From: Pedobacter agri PB92
GTDB lineage: Bacteria > Bacteroidota > Bacteroidia > Sphingobacteriales > Sphingobacteriaceae
Reading direction: 5' to 3'
Assembly (NCBI RefSeq): GCF_000258495.1
Contig: NZ_AJLG01000003.1
Coordinates: 1-64,000 of the forward strand
DNA length: 64,000 bases
Shown here piece by piece: positions 17,208 to 26,826 of this stretch. The notes under the pieces are model-generated. The model ran no database searches, was not told the DNA's origin, and worked only from the letters and a program-made list of their open reading frames with translations. Position numbers and translations under genes: made by a program. Each line of letters opens with the position of its first letter. The stretch's first letter is position 1.

Positions 17208-18251
17208 TTATTTTAACACTGAGATCAATTGATCAATATCTTCCGGCTGATGCCAGCTGCTCAAAATAATCCGATTGATGGGCTTGCTGTCTGCATTTGG
17301 GTAAGGAAAGGATGAGATCAAAATATGATGTTTCAAAAGATCTGTAGCTAAATTTGGATAATTGATCAAATAAGCAGGAAAGCCCTGTTCAAACTTCCAT
17401 GTCAAATTAATTGCATCACTGAAATGATCGATGTTTTGCTGTAACTGTTCCCAAGCGGTTTGGTATAAATCTTTTGCATGCATGAATGCATAGAGCGCTG
17501 CTGCTGCAGGCGGCGAAGCGCCGACAAAAATGTTTGAGCTTTTAAGCTGTTGAATGATTTCTTTTGATCCCAATACCAGGCCAGCATCAACCCCTAATGC
17601 TTTAGCCATCGATGCCACAACAACAGTTTCTACGTTTTTGAGCTTAGGCAATTCGCTAAAGGCGCCTAATCCATTATTGTTCAGGCCGATTCCGTGTGAG
17701 TCATCAACAATAAGTACAATGTTTTTGTCAGGGTTAATTTCTTCCAGGAAATCGAAATCATAAATTTCAGGAAAAAGATTATTCATCGAGTTGCTGATCA
17801 GCACATAATTTCGCTCCTCCGATGAATTTATAGCTTCAATGGTATGATGTTTCCATTGGCTAAATGAATCAGTGAAGGTATCGGGTGCTGCATTTAACCA
17901 GAGCGCCGGATGTGTTGCGGGCGCATAGATCACTTTTCCAAATGGGGACAATAATTTAACAGTGAGTTGTGCTGCCAAATAACCGCTTGACGTAATCAAT
18001 GCATCTTCGGCTAAGAATCTTTTTGCCGCTTCTTGTTCGGCTGCATCATAAATACCTAGCTGAATATTATTGCTTCGGCTGGTGCCATTATTTAGGCCAA
18101 ATTTCTTTATGCCTTCGAGGTACAAATCAATAAACGCCTCATTCTGAGGAATGCCTAAATAGGCTGTTCCGCCAAAATAGAGGTAAGTTTTTCCATTAAC
18201 GACAACGGTATTTGAAAAAGGTTGATTAATCGATTTAAAATCGGTGTTCAT
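17208..18251 (-). CDS. PLP-dependent enzyme, 8-amino-7-oxononanoate synthase-like fold
   Basis: A 347-residue fold-type I PLP enzyme resembling BioF/KBL/serine palmitoyltransferase enzymes. Seen: YLYFGGTAYLGIP near the N-terminus (family: NYLGL), NGTSRSNN, the Asp-His of VDDSHGIGL, and VVVASMAKALGVDAG with the Lys expected to bind PLP. It is shorter than BioF (about 385) and the active-site surroundings differ, so biotin synthesis should not be assumed, and no other bio genes are near. It begins 3 bp after the GH18 stop, so the two are probably co-transcribed. Reaction unknown; acyl-CoA plus amino acid condensation is the family norm. Confidence 0.78.
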   Translation of the reverse strand: MNTDFKSINQPFSNTVVVNGKTYLYFGGTAYLGIPQNEAFIDLYLEGIKKFGLNNGTSRSNNIQLGIYDAAEQEAAKRFLAEDALITSSGYLAAQLTVKLLSPFGKVIYAPATHPALWLNAAPDTFTDSFSQWKHHTIEAINSSEERNYVLISNSMNNLFPEIYDFDFLEEINPDKNIVLIVDDSHGIGLNNNGLGAFSELPKLKNVETVVVASMAKALGVDAGLVLGSKEIIQQLKSSNIFVGASPPAAAALYAFMHAKDLYQTAWEQLQQNIDHFSDAINLTWKFEQGFPAYLINYPNLATDLLKHHILISSFPYPNADSKPINRIILSSWHQPEDIDQLISVLK

Positions 18252-18254
18252 TTG

Positions 18255-19280
18255 TTAGTTGTAATTTCTGCCCAACTCGTCATTTGCCGCCCTGATGATT
18301 GATTTGCTGCCATTATCATCGTGGTAAAATTCCCAGAACATGATTCCATTGGCCGTTTCTTTTGCAAGTTTAGCTTTTTTCTTCGTGGTTAAAATACCAT
18401 TAAAATAATATTGAACGCCATCAATGGTGGCATAATCCAGATTCACATCGGCATTTGCTGCAACGAAATCGCGGTACGCCTTCGATGCATTTGCCGCATT
18501 TTTACCATATGCAGGAATTCCCAATACAGCTTTCTGTTTAGGCATGCCGCGGGTACCTATCCAATAATTTAGGCTGGCAACTGCCATGTTATAAGAAGCA
18601 TGTTGAATTGGTTCATCTTTGTCCCAGCCAATGCCATCGTAAACCATAATGTTAAAAAAATCAACTGAAGGAAAAACTTCAGATTTTAAACCATCACGAA
18701 TACTGCCGGCGTATACCCCCGGTGTAATGGCGGCACTTAAAAATTTATTGTATTTGTGCAGCGAATCAGATAGTTCTTTCATCAATAAAACATAATTGTC
18801 TGCAGAACCATCAGCTGTACTGGGATATTCCCAATCCATATCCACACCGTCTAAATTATTGGTTCGGGCGAAGCCCAGCACATTTTTAATAAATAATTTT
18901 CTTGCTGATGCTGATGCCGCCATTTCAACAAAAATACTGCGTGTACCCGAAACTGAAATGCCTGTTTTAACACCATTAGCCCTCGCTTTTTGCATTACAG
19001 CCGCAAAGCGGGATGGCTGTTCTAAATTAGCCAATGAACCGTCGGTATTTGGATTTAAAAAAGCATAAAACAGATGGGTGATCATCTTAAATTTTGCATC
19101 GGCAACGCCATTCGGATCGCGATAGCTCGGAAAGTAGGCGACAACTTTGAAACTATTGTCTGCTACATATGGTTTCGGTGGCTCAACCGGCGTAGGTGGA
19201 TCGGTGATGCCATCGTTTTTTTTACAGGAAGAAATTCCAATTACCAAAATCGCGGTGAACAAAAAGTAGATTTTTTTCAT
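18255..19280 (-). CDS. GH18 family glycoside hydrolase, lipoprotein
   Basis: A 341-residue exported lipoprotein with lipobox ISSC (Cys19), followed by a Pro-rich linker and a GH18 TIM barrel. The catalytic DxxDxDxE motif is intact as DGVDMDWE (residues 144-151), with Glu151 the acid/base. VAYFPSYR (strand 1), FYAFLNPN (strand 2), FFNIMVYDG (strand 6) and GIMFWEFYHDD (strand 8) fit chitinase or endo-N-acetylglucosaminidase enzymes. No carbohydrate-binding module is seen. With susCD and sigma/anti-sigma genes close by on the same strand it may supply amino-sugar oligosaccharides, but the interposed PLP gene weakens that link. Confidence 0.9.
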   Translation of the reverse strand: MKKIYFLFTAILVIGISSCKKNDGITDPPTPVEPPKPYVADNSFKVVAYFPSYRDPNGVADAKFKMITHLFYAFLNPNTDGSLANLEQPSRFAAVMQKARANGVKTGISVSGTRSIFVEMAASASARKLFIKNVLGFARTNNLDGVDMDWEYPSTADGSADNYVLLMKELSDSLHKYNKFLSAAITPGVYAGSIRDGLKSEVFPSVDFFNIMVYDGIGWDKDEPIQHASYNMAVASLNYWIGTRGMPKQKAVLGIPAYGKNAANASKAYRDFVAANADVNLDYATIDGVQYYFNGILTTKKKAKLAKETANGIMFWEFYHDDNGSKSIIRAANDELGRNYN

Positions 19281-19338
19281 AGGATTAGGTGTTACAGTAA
19301 GTTTACATAATATCGCTAACGAGATTTCTTATTGGTTA

Positions 19339-20667
19339 CTAAAAATTATCGTGAATATAAGTCATAATTCTAACCATTTCAGCCCTAACTTCTGCTGTAG
19401 GTTTGTTAAAGTTATTATTCATGAAAGAATAAATATAAGTTTTGCCTTTTCTGGTCAGCACATAGCCACTCTGATTGTGAACGCCACCTAATGAGCCGGT
19501 TTTACCATAAACAAAAGGTTGATCAGTTTTTGGGTAAGCATTTCTTAAGGTTCCACTTTTCCCGCCTGCCGGTAACATATCAAATAATTTCTCGCGGTTG
19601 TTAACCAGGTGGTAAATAGAATCCAAAAGGTAAATATTATCCCTCGGTGTAAATAAATTCTGGCGAGATAAACCCGAACCATCTGCCCACTTTACCTTGT
19701 CAGGCAAAAATGAAAGATAGGTTTTGGTGATGTGCTGAATGGCTTTGGTCGTGCTCAACGTATCACCCAGCTGGTCGGAACAAACCAATAGCAAATGCTC
19801 AGCAATAAAATTATCGCTTGGCAACATCATGTGTTTCAAAACCGAATCGCGTTTAGCGCCCGGAAGCGTTTTAGCATTAGAAGGAATTTTCATTTTTACC
19901 ACACCAACGGATTTATGAAGCGTATCAGATAGTACTTCAACTGTGGTTTGGATGCTGGTTTTATATGGATTTTGTTGGTTATAGCCAGGTTTTACATCAA
20001 CCAATGGATATTTGAAATGGTTAGTTAAAAAATCTCTTGTTACCTGAAAGCTTCCTTTGGTTTTGCTGGAATCAACTTCAAAACAGTGCTCAAAAACTTT
20101 TGGCGAAATGTTAATTTTTCGTGGCCCTAGGTAGGTCGACGTTACCATGTTATCCATAATTGGCATTTCGGTAATTTCGGGTTGATAATAGTAATCGTAA
20201 TCATCCCAGCTCCAGCCATCACCGAAAAAAGTACCTGAATATCTGCCGGGGGCAAAAAACAATTTCTTATTTGATGCCTGGAGGAAATTATAAGCTGATT
20301 TATCTTTCACCGCAAATTGTAGAAACGATGGATCTCCCGTTCCCCAAAAAATTAGCGAATCATTACGTTCCACATATTTTAAAGCTGGCATTTGCTCTGG
20401 CAACATTTTTAAACTGGCGAAAAAAGTATAGAGTTTGGTGTTTGAGGCCGGCGTGAAATACTTTTCTGCATCTTTCTCAAAAATCATCTTTTTATCTTCC
20501 ATGTTATAAAGCGCAAAACCTACCTGATATTGTTTGATCACCGTTGAATTTTTAAATTCTTTCGATACTTTTTTAGCAATCATCTTATTTGTAGAGCAGC
20601 CGGATAAACTGAATAATCCGATAACGAAAAGGGCAAAGAATGGAAGCTGAAATTTATTAAGGAACAT
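19339..20667 (-). CDS. dacB: D-alanyl-D-alanine carboxypeptidase/endopeptidase, PBP4 (peptidase S13) type
   Basis: A 442-residue penicillin-binding protein of the DacB group, which trims or opens peptidoglycan cross-links. Lipobox LSGC puts the mature N-terminus at Cys24. The three active-site motifs are present: SxxK as SNTK (Ser75, Lys78) in TPASNTKLY, SxN-like SGLSRQN in KWADGSGLSRQN, and KTG (389-391) in VYGKTGSLGG. The chain is shorter than E. coli DacB. It lies 58 bp upstream of the GH18 gene and is divergent from the aspartyl protease gene, with only 51 bp between the two starts. Confidence 0.9.
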   Translation of the reverse strand: MFLNKFQLPFFALFVIGLFSLSGCSTNKMIAKKVSKEFKNSTVIKQYQVGFALYNMEDKKMIFEKDAEKYFTPASNTKLYTFFASLKMLPEQMPALKYVERNDSLIFWGTGDPSFLQFAVKDKSAYNFLQASNKKLFFAPGRYSGTFFGDGWSWDDYDYYYQPEITEMPIMDNMVTSTYLGPRKINISPKVFEHCFEVDSSKTKGSFQVTRDFLTNHFKYPLVDVKPGYNQQNPYKTSIQTTVEVLSDTLHKSVGVVKMKIPSNAKTLPGAKRDSVLKHMMLPSDNFIAEHLLLVCSDQLGDTLSTTKAIQHITKTYLSFLPDKVKWADGSGLSRQNLFTPRDNIYLLDSIYHLVNNREKLFDMLPAGGKSGTLRNAYPKTDQPFVYGKTGSLGGVHNQSGYVLTRKGKTYIYSFMNNNFNKPTAEVRAEMVRIMTYIHDNF

Positions 20668-20718
20668 GTTAATGAATTAGAAATGATAATGATCAACTAA
20701 TTTATTAAATTTAATTTA

Positions 20719-21966
20719 ATGTTAACCAAATATGCTTTTGTTATCCAATTGAGTATCCACAAAATTACCATTTGTGTGGGGCTGCTATTAATTGGTTTAC
20801 ATTCGGTAGGGCAGGAGTTCACTTTTTCAGGTAAAAAACAAAAGCAGTCTATCCAGTTTAAATGTGTTAAAAATCTAATTATTATTCCGGTTTACGTTAA
20901 TGAGAGAGGACCGTACAATTTTGTTTTGGATACCGGTGTCGGACCGATGATTATCACTGATCCTTCCATTATTGATACATTAAATTTCAGTTTGATGCGT
21001 AAGATTAAACTTTCAGGGCTTGGTTTGGAAGTGGTTGATGCTTACGTTTCTCAGAATGTTTCTGCACAAATTGGCCGGGCAAAAATTAACTACATTCCTA
21101 CTGCCGTTTTAAAAGAAGATTTGTTTAATCTGTCAGGGCATTTGGGCGTTAAAATTTATGGCCTGATTGGCTATAGTTTTTTCAATAGTTTTATTGTAGA
21201 TATTCGCTACAGCGAGAGCAGAATCATTTTTTGTGATGTAGATAGCAAGATTAAATATAGAGGCGATAAAATTCCGATCATTATTGAAAATTTAAAACCC
21301 TATGTAGATGTAGACGTAGATATGTATGGGGGCAATAAGGTAGGCACAAGGCTGTTGATGGATACCGGCGCTAGCCATGCACTATCAATGGAAATGTTAA
21401 AAGGTGAAGCTTTTCCGCTTCCGGAGAAAAAAATTAAAGCCAATTTAGGGATGAGCTTAAGCGGACAGATTAAAGGGTATGTTGGCCGGGTGGAAGCTTT
21501 TCATTTAGGTAAATATACTTTTAAAGATGTGGTTTCAGGATTTCCCGATTTTAATTCCATATCACAAAAAATCGATTTAAGCTTTCGCAACGGCAATTTG
21601 GGAGCCGAAATGCTCCGTAAATTTGATGTACAATTAAACTATCAGGAAAAGTTCATGTACCTGAAGCCAAATAGTTATGCAAATGCGCCTTTTCAATATG
21701 ATATGATTGGCATGGTGATTTACCTCGATCAGGATAAATATAAACGGTTAATTGTGGGCGAAATTGATGAAGGCTCTCCGGCAGAAAAAGCGGGTTTGTG
21801 CCCTTATGATGAAATAATTGGCGTAAATTTTAAATCTATAGAAACCTACACTTTAAATGATTTATCGGAAATGTTTAAATCAAAAGCAGATAGAACCGTT
21901 ATTTTTGAGATGGTGAGAGACAATAAAGTTTTTTTTAAAGTGGTTCGGCTCGAAAAGCGAATTTAA
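20719..21966 (+). CDS. exported retropepsin-like aspartyl protease with C-terminal PDZ domain
   Basis: A 415-residue protein with a hydrophobic export signal (residues 13-31), two retropepsin-type halves and a PDZ domain. The first half carries FVLDTGVGP (Asp71), the second LLMDTGASH (Asp215), so a complete two-Asp active site could form within one chain. The PDZ part runs from about 335 to 412 (IDEGSPAEKAGLCPYDEIIGVN). Bacteroidota hold many such proteins and their targets are unknown. The gene is divergent from dacB, and the metalloprotease gene follows after 94 bp. Confidence 0.85.
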   Translation: MLTKYAFVIQLSIHKITICVGLLLIGLHSVGQEFTFSGKKQKQSIQFKCVKNLIIIPVYVNERGPYNFVLDTGVGPMIITDPSIIDTLNFSLMRKIKLSGLGLEVVDAYVSQNVSAQIGRAKINYIPTAVLKEDLFNLSGHLGVKIYGLIGYSFFNSFIVDIRYSESRIIFCDVDSKIKYRGDKIPIIIENLKPYVDVDVDMYGGNKVGTRLLMDTGASHALSMEMLKGEAFPLPEKKIKANLGMSLSGQIKGYVGRVEAFHLGKYTFKDVVSGFPDFNSISQKIDLSFRNGNLGAEMLRKFDVQLNYQEKFMYLKPNSYANAPFQYDMIGMVIYLDQDKYKRLIVGEIDEGSPAEKAGLCPYDEIIGVNFKSIETYTLNDLSEMFKSKADRTVIFEMVRDNKVFFKVVRLEKRI

Positions 21967-22060
21967 CTGATTGGTAATTTTATGGTTACAAAATGTTTAT
22001 AAGGTAACAAGGCTATAACTTCGGGCTCTTATTATCATAAAAACCATATAAACATTATAA

Positions 22061-24574
22061 ATGAAGAAACAAGTTAAGGTACTTGCGTTAGCGGGTATTA
22101 TGGTGCTTGGTTTGGCTGGAACAGATTCAGTACACGCACAAAAAAAATCAAAAAAGGGTTCAACTACCCCGGCAACTCCTTCAGCAGCGCCTGCTGCAGC
22201 AGCAAAAAAAGAAGGAATTAAACCATTTTCGGAAGTTATTACCGCCAAAGCAAGAACTACAAATGGTTTGTTCAAAACTCACAAAGTTGATGATAAGTGG
22301 TACTTTGAAATTCCAGATTCGATAATTAACAGGGAGATGTTGGTGGTTACCCGCTTGGCAAAAGCACCTGTGGGTATTAAAGTAGGTAATCAACAATATG
22401 GTGGTGAGGAATTAAACGAGCAGGTTTGGAAATGGGAAAAAAGAGGTAAACAGGTTTATATCCGTGTACCAAGTTATGCAACCAAGGCAGATCCAAAAAG
22501 TGATATGTTCGAGTCAGTTCAAAACTCAAACCTTGCACAGATTTTGGCAAGTTTCGAAATTAAAGCGTACAACAAAGATACAACCGGCGTAGTAATCGAT
22601 GTTACCGATTTCTATAATGGCGATATCATGGCAATTGGTGCAACGGATCAAATCCGCAAGGCTTATAAAGTAATTGCGTATGATGCAACACGTTCCTACA
22701 TCGATACAGTAAAGACTTTTCCAATTAACATCGAGGTTAAAACAGCAAAAACTTATCGTGCGGCCGAGTCGCCTACTGATAACAGCAATGGTGCAGTGAC
22801 GTTGGAATTTAATACTTCAATGTTATTGTTGCCGAAAACACCCGTAAAAGCGAGAATTATGGATAGCCGCGTAGGTTATTTCGGTCAATCGCAGATTGAT
22901 TATGGAACAGATGCTCAAAAAGCAGAACGTACGGCATACATCCACCGATGGAATTTAGTTCCGAAAGATACGGCTGCTTACATGAGAGGCGAATTAGTGG
23001 AACCGGTAAAACCGATTATCATTTATATCGATCCGGCTACGCCGAAAAAATGGGTTCCATTTTTAATTCAGGGAATTAACGACTGGCAAGTGGCGTTCCA
23101 GGCTGCGGGTTTCAAGAATGCTATTTTTGGCAAACAGGCGCCAACACCTCAGGAAGATCCTCAGTTTAGTGTAGAAGATTCAAGATATTCTGTAGTGCGT
23201 TATTTTGCTTCTGATATTCCTAACGCTTACGGCCCACATGTAAGTGATCCACGTACGGGTCAGATTTTAGAAACACACATTGGCTGGTACCACAACGTGA
23301 TGAATTTGTTGCGCAACTGGTATTTTGTACAAACTGCTGCCGTTAACCCGGAAGTGCGTAAAGCTAAATTTACGGATGCACAAATGGGCGAATTGATTCG
23401 TTTCGTTTCCTCTCACGAGATTGGCCACACTTTAGGTTTGCCACATAACTTCGGTTCCAGCTATGCTTATCCGGTTGATTCTTTGCGTTCAAAATCTTTT
23501 ACTGATACCCACGGAACGGCACCTTCAATTATGGATTATGCCCGTTTCAATTATATCGCTCAACCGGGTGATGGTGTAACGAAGCTTCACCCACAAATTG
23601 GTGAGTATGATAAATGGTCAATCAAATGGGGTTATTCATGGATTCCGGGCAACAAAACTGCAGAGCAGGAGAAAGAGGTGTTAAACCAATGGACTTTAAA
23701 AAACGCGGGTAATCCACTTTATTTCTATGGCCGCCAGGGAACTACTTTAGATCCTCGTTTACAAAGTGAAGATTTGGGAGATAATGCCATGAAAGCCAGT
23801 AACTATGGTATCGCAAACTTAAAACGTATTCTTCCGAACGTAGAAAAATGGACTTACCAAAAAGGTAAGGACTATAGCGATTTGAAAGAGATTTATACTG
23901 AAATAGTTGGTCAGTATAACCGTTACATGGGCCACGTGCTGACGAATGTTGGTGGTATGAGCGAAAACTTCAAAACTTACGATCAATCAGGTCCGGTTTA
24001 CAGTTATTTATCAAAAGCAAAACAAAGGGAGGCCGTTTCGTTCTTTAACCAACAATTGTTTACGACGCCGCTTTGGTTAATCAATAACGATCAGTTAAGT
24101 AAATTTGATAATGGCACACTTCTGAACAGAATTAAGGCAGTCCAGGCCAATACTTTGGTTAACCTTTTAGCGGCACCAAGAATTGCTCGTTTATTGGATA
24201 ATGAAGCTAAAAACGGAACAGCAAAAGCTTATACATTGCCTGAGTTATTCAAGGATATTAAAACTTCTGTTTTTGCGGCAGGTAGGGCCGATGCATTCAA
24301 ACGTAACCTGCAACGGGCTTATGTAGATCGTTTAGGGTATCTAATGACGACAGAATCAGAATTGCCTCCAGGTTTTCCGGCAGAATATGCTGCCAGCTAT
24401 GGTTTAACGCCAATCAACGTGAGCTTATCAGATATCCGTCCATTGGTTAGAGCTGAATTGAAAGCGTTATCTGCTACAACTAAAGCTCGCTCTGCTGCAG
24501 GTGATGCAATTACGAAAGCGCATTACGACGATCTGAGTGTGAGAATTAAAAACATTTTAGATCCGAAGAAATAG
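22061..24574 (+). CDS. exported zinc-dependent metalloprotease (DUF5117/DUF5118 type)
   Basis: An 837-residue secreted zinc metallopeptidase. A signal peptide (to about VHAQ, residue 27) is followed by a Lys/Ser/Ala/Pro-rich low-complexity stretch, then a beta-rich N-domain and the catalytic domain. The zinc motif is HEIGHTLGLPH (His452, Glu453, His456, His462), the long HExxHxxGxxH form of metzincins, followed by a Met-turn-like SIMDYARFNY. It is about as long as other DUF5117 proteases. Substrate and final location are unknown; there is no lipobox and no type IX C-terminal domain. A clear terminator follows. Confidence 0.88.
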   Translation: MKKQVKVLALAGIMVLGLAGTDSVHAQKKSKKGSTTPATPSAAPAAAAKKEGIKPFSEVITAKARTTNGLFKTHKVDDKWYFEIPDSIINREMLVVTRLAKAPVGIKVGNQQYGGEELNEQVWKWEKRGKQVYIRVPSYATKADPKSDMFESVQNSNLAQILASFEIKAYNKDTTGVVIDVTDFYNGDIMAIGATDQIRKAYKVIAYDATRSYIDTVKTFPINIEVKTAKTYRAAESPTDNSNGAVTLEFNTSMLLLPKTPVKARIMDSRVGYFGQSQIDYGTDAQKAERTAYIHRWNLVPKDTAAYMRGELVEPVKPIIIYIDPATPKKWVPFLIQGINDWQVAFQAAGFKNAIFGKQAPTPQEDPQFSVEDSRYSVVRYFASDIPNAYGPHVSDPRTGQILETHIGWYHNVMNLLRNWYFVQTAAVNPEVRKAKFTDAQMGELIRFVSSHEIGHTLGLPHNFGSSYAYPVDSLRSKSFTDTHGTAPSIMDYARFNYIAQPGDGVTKLHPQIGEYDKWSIKWGYSWIPGNKTAEQEKEVLNQWTLKNAGNPLYFYGRQGTTLDPRLQSEDLGDNAMKASNYGIANLKRILPNVEKWTYQKGKDYSDLKEIYTEIVGQYNRYMGHVLTNVGGMSENFKTYDQSGPVYSYLSKAKQREAVSFFNQQLFTTPLWLINNDQLSKFDNGTLLNRIKAVQANTLVNLLAAPRIARLLDNEAKNGTAKAYTLPELFKDIKTSVFAAGRADAFKRNLQRAYVDRLGYLMTTESELPPGFPAEYAASYGLTPINVSLSDIRPLVRAELKALSATTKARSAAGDAITKAHYDDLSVRIKNILDPKK

Positions 24575-24650
24575 TTTTCAAGTTAAATGTTGAAACTGAT
24601 CAACCAGAACATTCAATCATTTAAACAATCTATCATTCCATCATTTAATA

Positions 24651-24695
24651 AAAACGGAGTAAGCCTTTTCATTGGTTTACTCCGTTTTTTTTTTA
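24651..24695 (+). terminator. Rho-independent terminator of the metalloprotease gene
   Basis: AAACGGAGTAA pairs with TTACTCCGTTT, extended by a GCC/GGT step around a short loop, followed by nine T. It lies about 80 bp after the protease stop and ends 25 bp before the next start. Confidence 0.85.
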
Positions 24696-24719
24696 ATTTT
24701 TAGATCAAATCATCAACCC

Positions 24720-25586
24720 ATGTTAAAAAGAATATTTATTTATACACTGATTTCATTCACAAGCTCCATCAGTTTCGCACAAAATATCGATTCGATAACA
24801 GTAGTTAAAACCAAATGGGAAAGAACCAGAATTGCGAAGCAGGTGAAACTTTACCGCCATCATTTTAATCAGAAAAATTTGTTTGCAGCAAATGAGAATA
24901 TTTCTTTTCTGGAGATAAAAAATACGGGTAGGAGAGCCATTTTTGCTTTGGGCGCTGAAGAAAAAGAACTGATTACTACCAGTAATTTCGGTATTCGTGA
25001 TACGGCGATTGCGGCTTTAAATGGTAATTTCTTTGATGTAAAAAATGGAGGATCGGTTGATTTTGTTCGGGTAAATGGAAAAGTGATCAATACCAACCGC
25101 CTGGATAAAAACGGTGAACGGGCAAGGCATCAACAGGCTGCGGTTGTGATCGATAATGGGAAAATCATGGTTAAAAAATGGGATGGAAGCACTGATTGGG
25201 AAACGAAACTTAGCGAACAAAACATCATGCTCAACGGACCGTTATTAACTTACAACACAAACGATGAATTGCTGGATACGACTTCTTTCACCCGTTTGCG
25301 TCATCCGCGGACTTGTTTAGGAATAAAACCTAACGGGAAAATTTTGTTGTTAACTGTTGATGGGCGAAATGAAAATTCAGCGGGCATGAGTTTACACGAG
25401 TTAACAAAATTGATGAAATGGCTGGGATGCACAACCAGTATCAATTTTGATGGCGGTGGCTCCACCACTTTGTGGGTAAACGGAATGCCCAATGGCGGGG
25501 TAGTCAATTATCCAACTGATAATAAAAAATGGGACCACGAGGGTCAACGTAAAGTTGCCAATGTAATTTTGGTAAAAAAGAAATAG
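24720..25586 (+). CDS. exported phosphodiester glycosidase (NAGPA) family protein
   Basis: A 288-residue secreted protein of the NAGPA/phosphodiester glycosidase family, related to the human enzyme that uncovers mannose-6-phosphate. Seen: signal peptide (MLKRIFIYTLISFTSSISFA), AALNGNFFDVKNGGSVDFVR, HPRTCLGIKPNGKILLLTVDGR and the C-terminal INFDGGGSTTLWVNG, which is the most conserved family block. In bacteria the substrates are mostly unknown, possibly exopolysaccharide or wall phosphodiesters. The longer in-frame start at 24672 lies in the terminator, so the ATG at 24720 is used. The next lipoprotein gene starts 16 bp downstream. Confidence 0.87.
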   Translation: MLKRIFIYTLISFTSSISFAQNIDSITVVKTKWERTRIAKQVKLYRHHFNQKNLFAANENISFLEIKNTGRRAIFALGAEEKELITTSNFGIRDTAIAALNGNFFDVKNGGSVDFVRVNGKVINTNRLDKNGERARHQQAAVVIDNGKIMVKKWDGSTDWETKLSEQNIMLNGPLLTYNTNDELLDTTSFTRLRHPRTCLGIKPNGKILLLTVDGRNENSAGMSLHELTKLMKWLGCTTSINFDGGGSTTLWVNGMPNGGVVNYPTDNKKWDHEGQRKVANVILVKKK

Positions 25587-25602
25587 TTATTTTAGCAGCT
25601 AG

Positions 25603-26529
25603 ATGATCAAAAATATAATACAAATCTTTTTTTTAAGTCTGATGCTTTCTGCCTGTAGTTCAAAGAATAAAAAAAACGATGCTACACAGAGAGATTTTCA
25701 ATTTGAGCCCGTAAAAGGGATTCGTTATGAAGAAGTAAAACGCCGTTTTAGTAACGGGTTATCTTTTAACGAGCAGGGTTTTATGCAAAAACCATCATGG
25801 ATTATTGAGGTGGTTTCTGAAGATACGATGTCTGCCTGGAGTCCACAGAAGCAACGCATGCAGAATTTTTACCTTCAATACGATCATGGAAATGTGTACA
25901 ACTTTGCAGAAGAATTTTTTAAGGTTAAACACATCAGTAAAGACAGTTTGGTTTTTCAACGCATTCAGGTAGATGGAAGAGTGATTGCTGATGATATCCG
26001 CTCCGATGTGAACATGACTTTCTACGCTCAGCATTATATTAAAAATAAACTGAAAACAACAGCCGAAATTTTGCAGCATCCTACAAAGGCCGATACCGCG
26101 TACATCGAAAAACGAGTTGCTGAAGTGAACCGTACCGATACCACCGCTTTTGCTGCTACAGAACCGGTTCAGTTCCTGCCAAAAAGTAAAATTGTAAAGG
26201 TTAAGAAATTTAGCAGTGCAGATAAATTGACTAAACGTACTTCGGCTTACGATTATATTTTCCCCCGGTACCGAATAGAAATTGAGCGGGCATATAAAGA
26301 TTTTGCTTATGAATGCCTGGCGGTGGTAGATTATACCGGAAATATAAAAATTTTAAGCGTAAATGGAGTACTTCCGGAAACTGCTGAAGGCAAAAAAAAG
26401 ATGATGCAGGGCGTGGCAGATATCTACATTAGAAATTTGTTTGACGTAGCTCCCGGAACCACACTAGGCATTCCGCATAACAGCGAAATTACAGTGATGA
26501 TTGTGGGTAAGGCAATTAAAAAGCCTTAG
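25603..26529 (+). CDS. conserved hypothetical lipoprotein
   Basis: Not recognised as a named family. The 308-residue product has a type II signal (MIKNIIQIFFLSLMLSAC, lipid-modified Cys18) followed by a Lys/Asn-rich linker and a mixed alpha/beta region without catalytic motifs that I can identify. The C-terminal part (about 215-300: YDYIFPRYRIEIERAYKDF; LAVVDYTGNIKILSVNGVLPE; GTTLGIPHNSEITVMIVG) resembles a TonB-C-like or similar small beta fold only loosely. It begins 16 bp after the phosphodiester glycosidase gene and is probably co-transcribed with it. An envelope role is inferred from the lipobox alone. Confidence 0.75.
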   Translation: MIKNIIQIFFLSLMLSACSSKNKKNDATQRDFQFEPVKGIRYEEVKRRFSNGLSFNEQGFMQKPSWIIEVVSEDTMSAWSPQKQRMQNFYLQYDHGNVYNFAEEFFKVKHISKDSLVFQRIQVDGRVIADDIRSDVNMTFYAQHYIKNKLKTTAEILQHPTKADTAYIEKRVAEVNRTDTTAFAATEPVQFLPKSKIVKVKKFSSADKLTKRTSAYDYIFPRYRIEIERAYKDFAYECLAVVDYTGNIKILSVNGVLPETAEGKKKMMQGVADIYIRNLFDVAPGTTLGIPHNSEITVMIVGKAIKKP

Positions 26530-26578
26530 TAATCTGCTGTTTACAAAGTTTTAACGTTAAAAAAAATGTTAAAATTTA

Positions 26579-26609
26579 TTTTGATTTTAAAAATTAAAAC
26601 TTACCTTGC
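26579..26609 (+). promoter_or_regulatory. candidate promoter of the cold-shock gene
   Basis: TTTTG (26579-26583), an 18-nt spacer and TACCTTGC (26602-26609) approximate the Bacteroidota consensus, with mismatches in the last bases of the -7 element. The ATG follows 25 nt later. Confidence 0.35.
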
Positions 26610-26634
26610 AGACTTAATTTTAATATTTAATACA

Positions 26635-26826
26635 ATGCAAGAAGGCACAGTAAAATTCTTCAATGTAACTAAAGGTTTTGGCTTTATCATCCCTGCGAAT
26701 GGCGATAGCGAAATTTTTGTTCATTCAACAGGTCTTATCGACGAAATCCGTGAAAACGACAAAGTACAGTACGAAGTTGCTAACGGTAAAAAAGGCTTAA
26801 ACGCCGTTAATGTGAAAGTAATCTAA
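26635..26826 (+). CDS. cold-shock domain protein (CspA family)
   Basis: A 63-residue single OB-fold nucleic-acid chaperone. The two RNA-binding motifs are visible: RNP1 as KGFGFI and RNP2 as IFVHST, in MQEGTVKFFNVTKGFGFI and SEIFVHSTGLID. Length is standard for Bacteroidota CspA proteins. An in-frame codon at 26566 would add 23 hydrophobic residues foreign to the family, so the ATG at 26635 is chosen. It stands alone with its own promoter candidate and terminator. It is likely abundant and perhaps autoregulated, but the 5' leader here is too short for the long thermosensor found in enteric cspA. Confidence 0.95.
   Translation: MQEGTVKFFNVTKGFGFIIPANGDSEIFVHSTGLIDEIRENDKVQYEVANGKKGLNAVNVKVI

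Noticed and set aside
17208-18251. Biotin synthesis gene bioF
   Set aside because: The fold fits, but the protein is short for BioF and no other biotin gene is near, so only a fold-level call is made.
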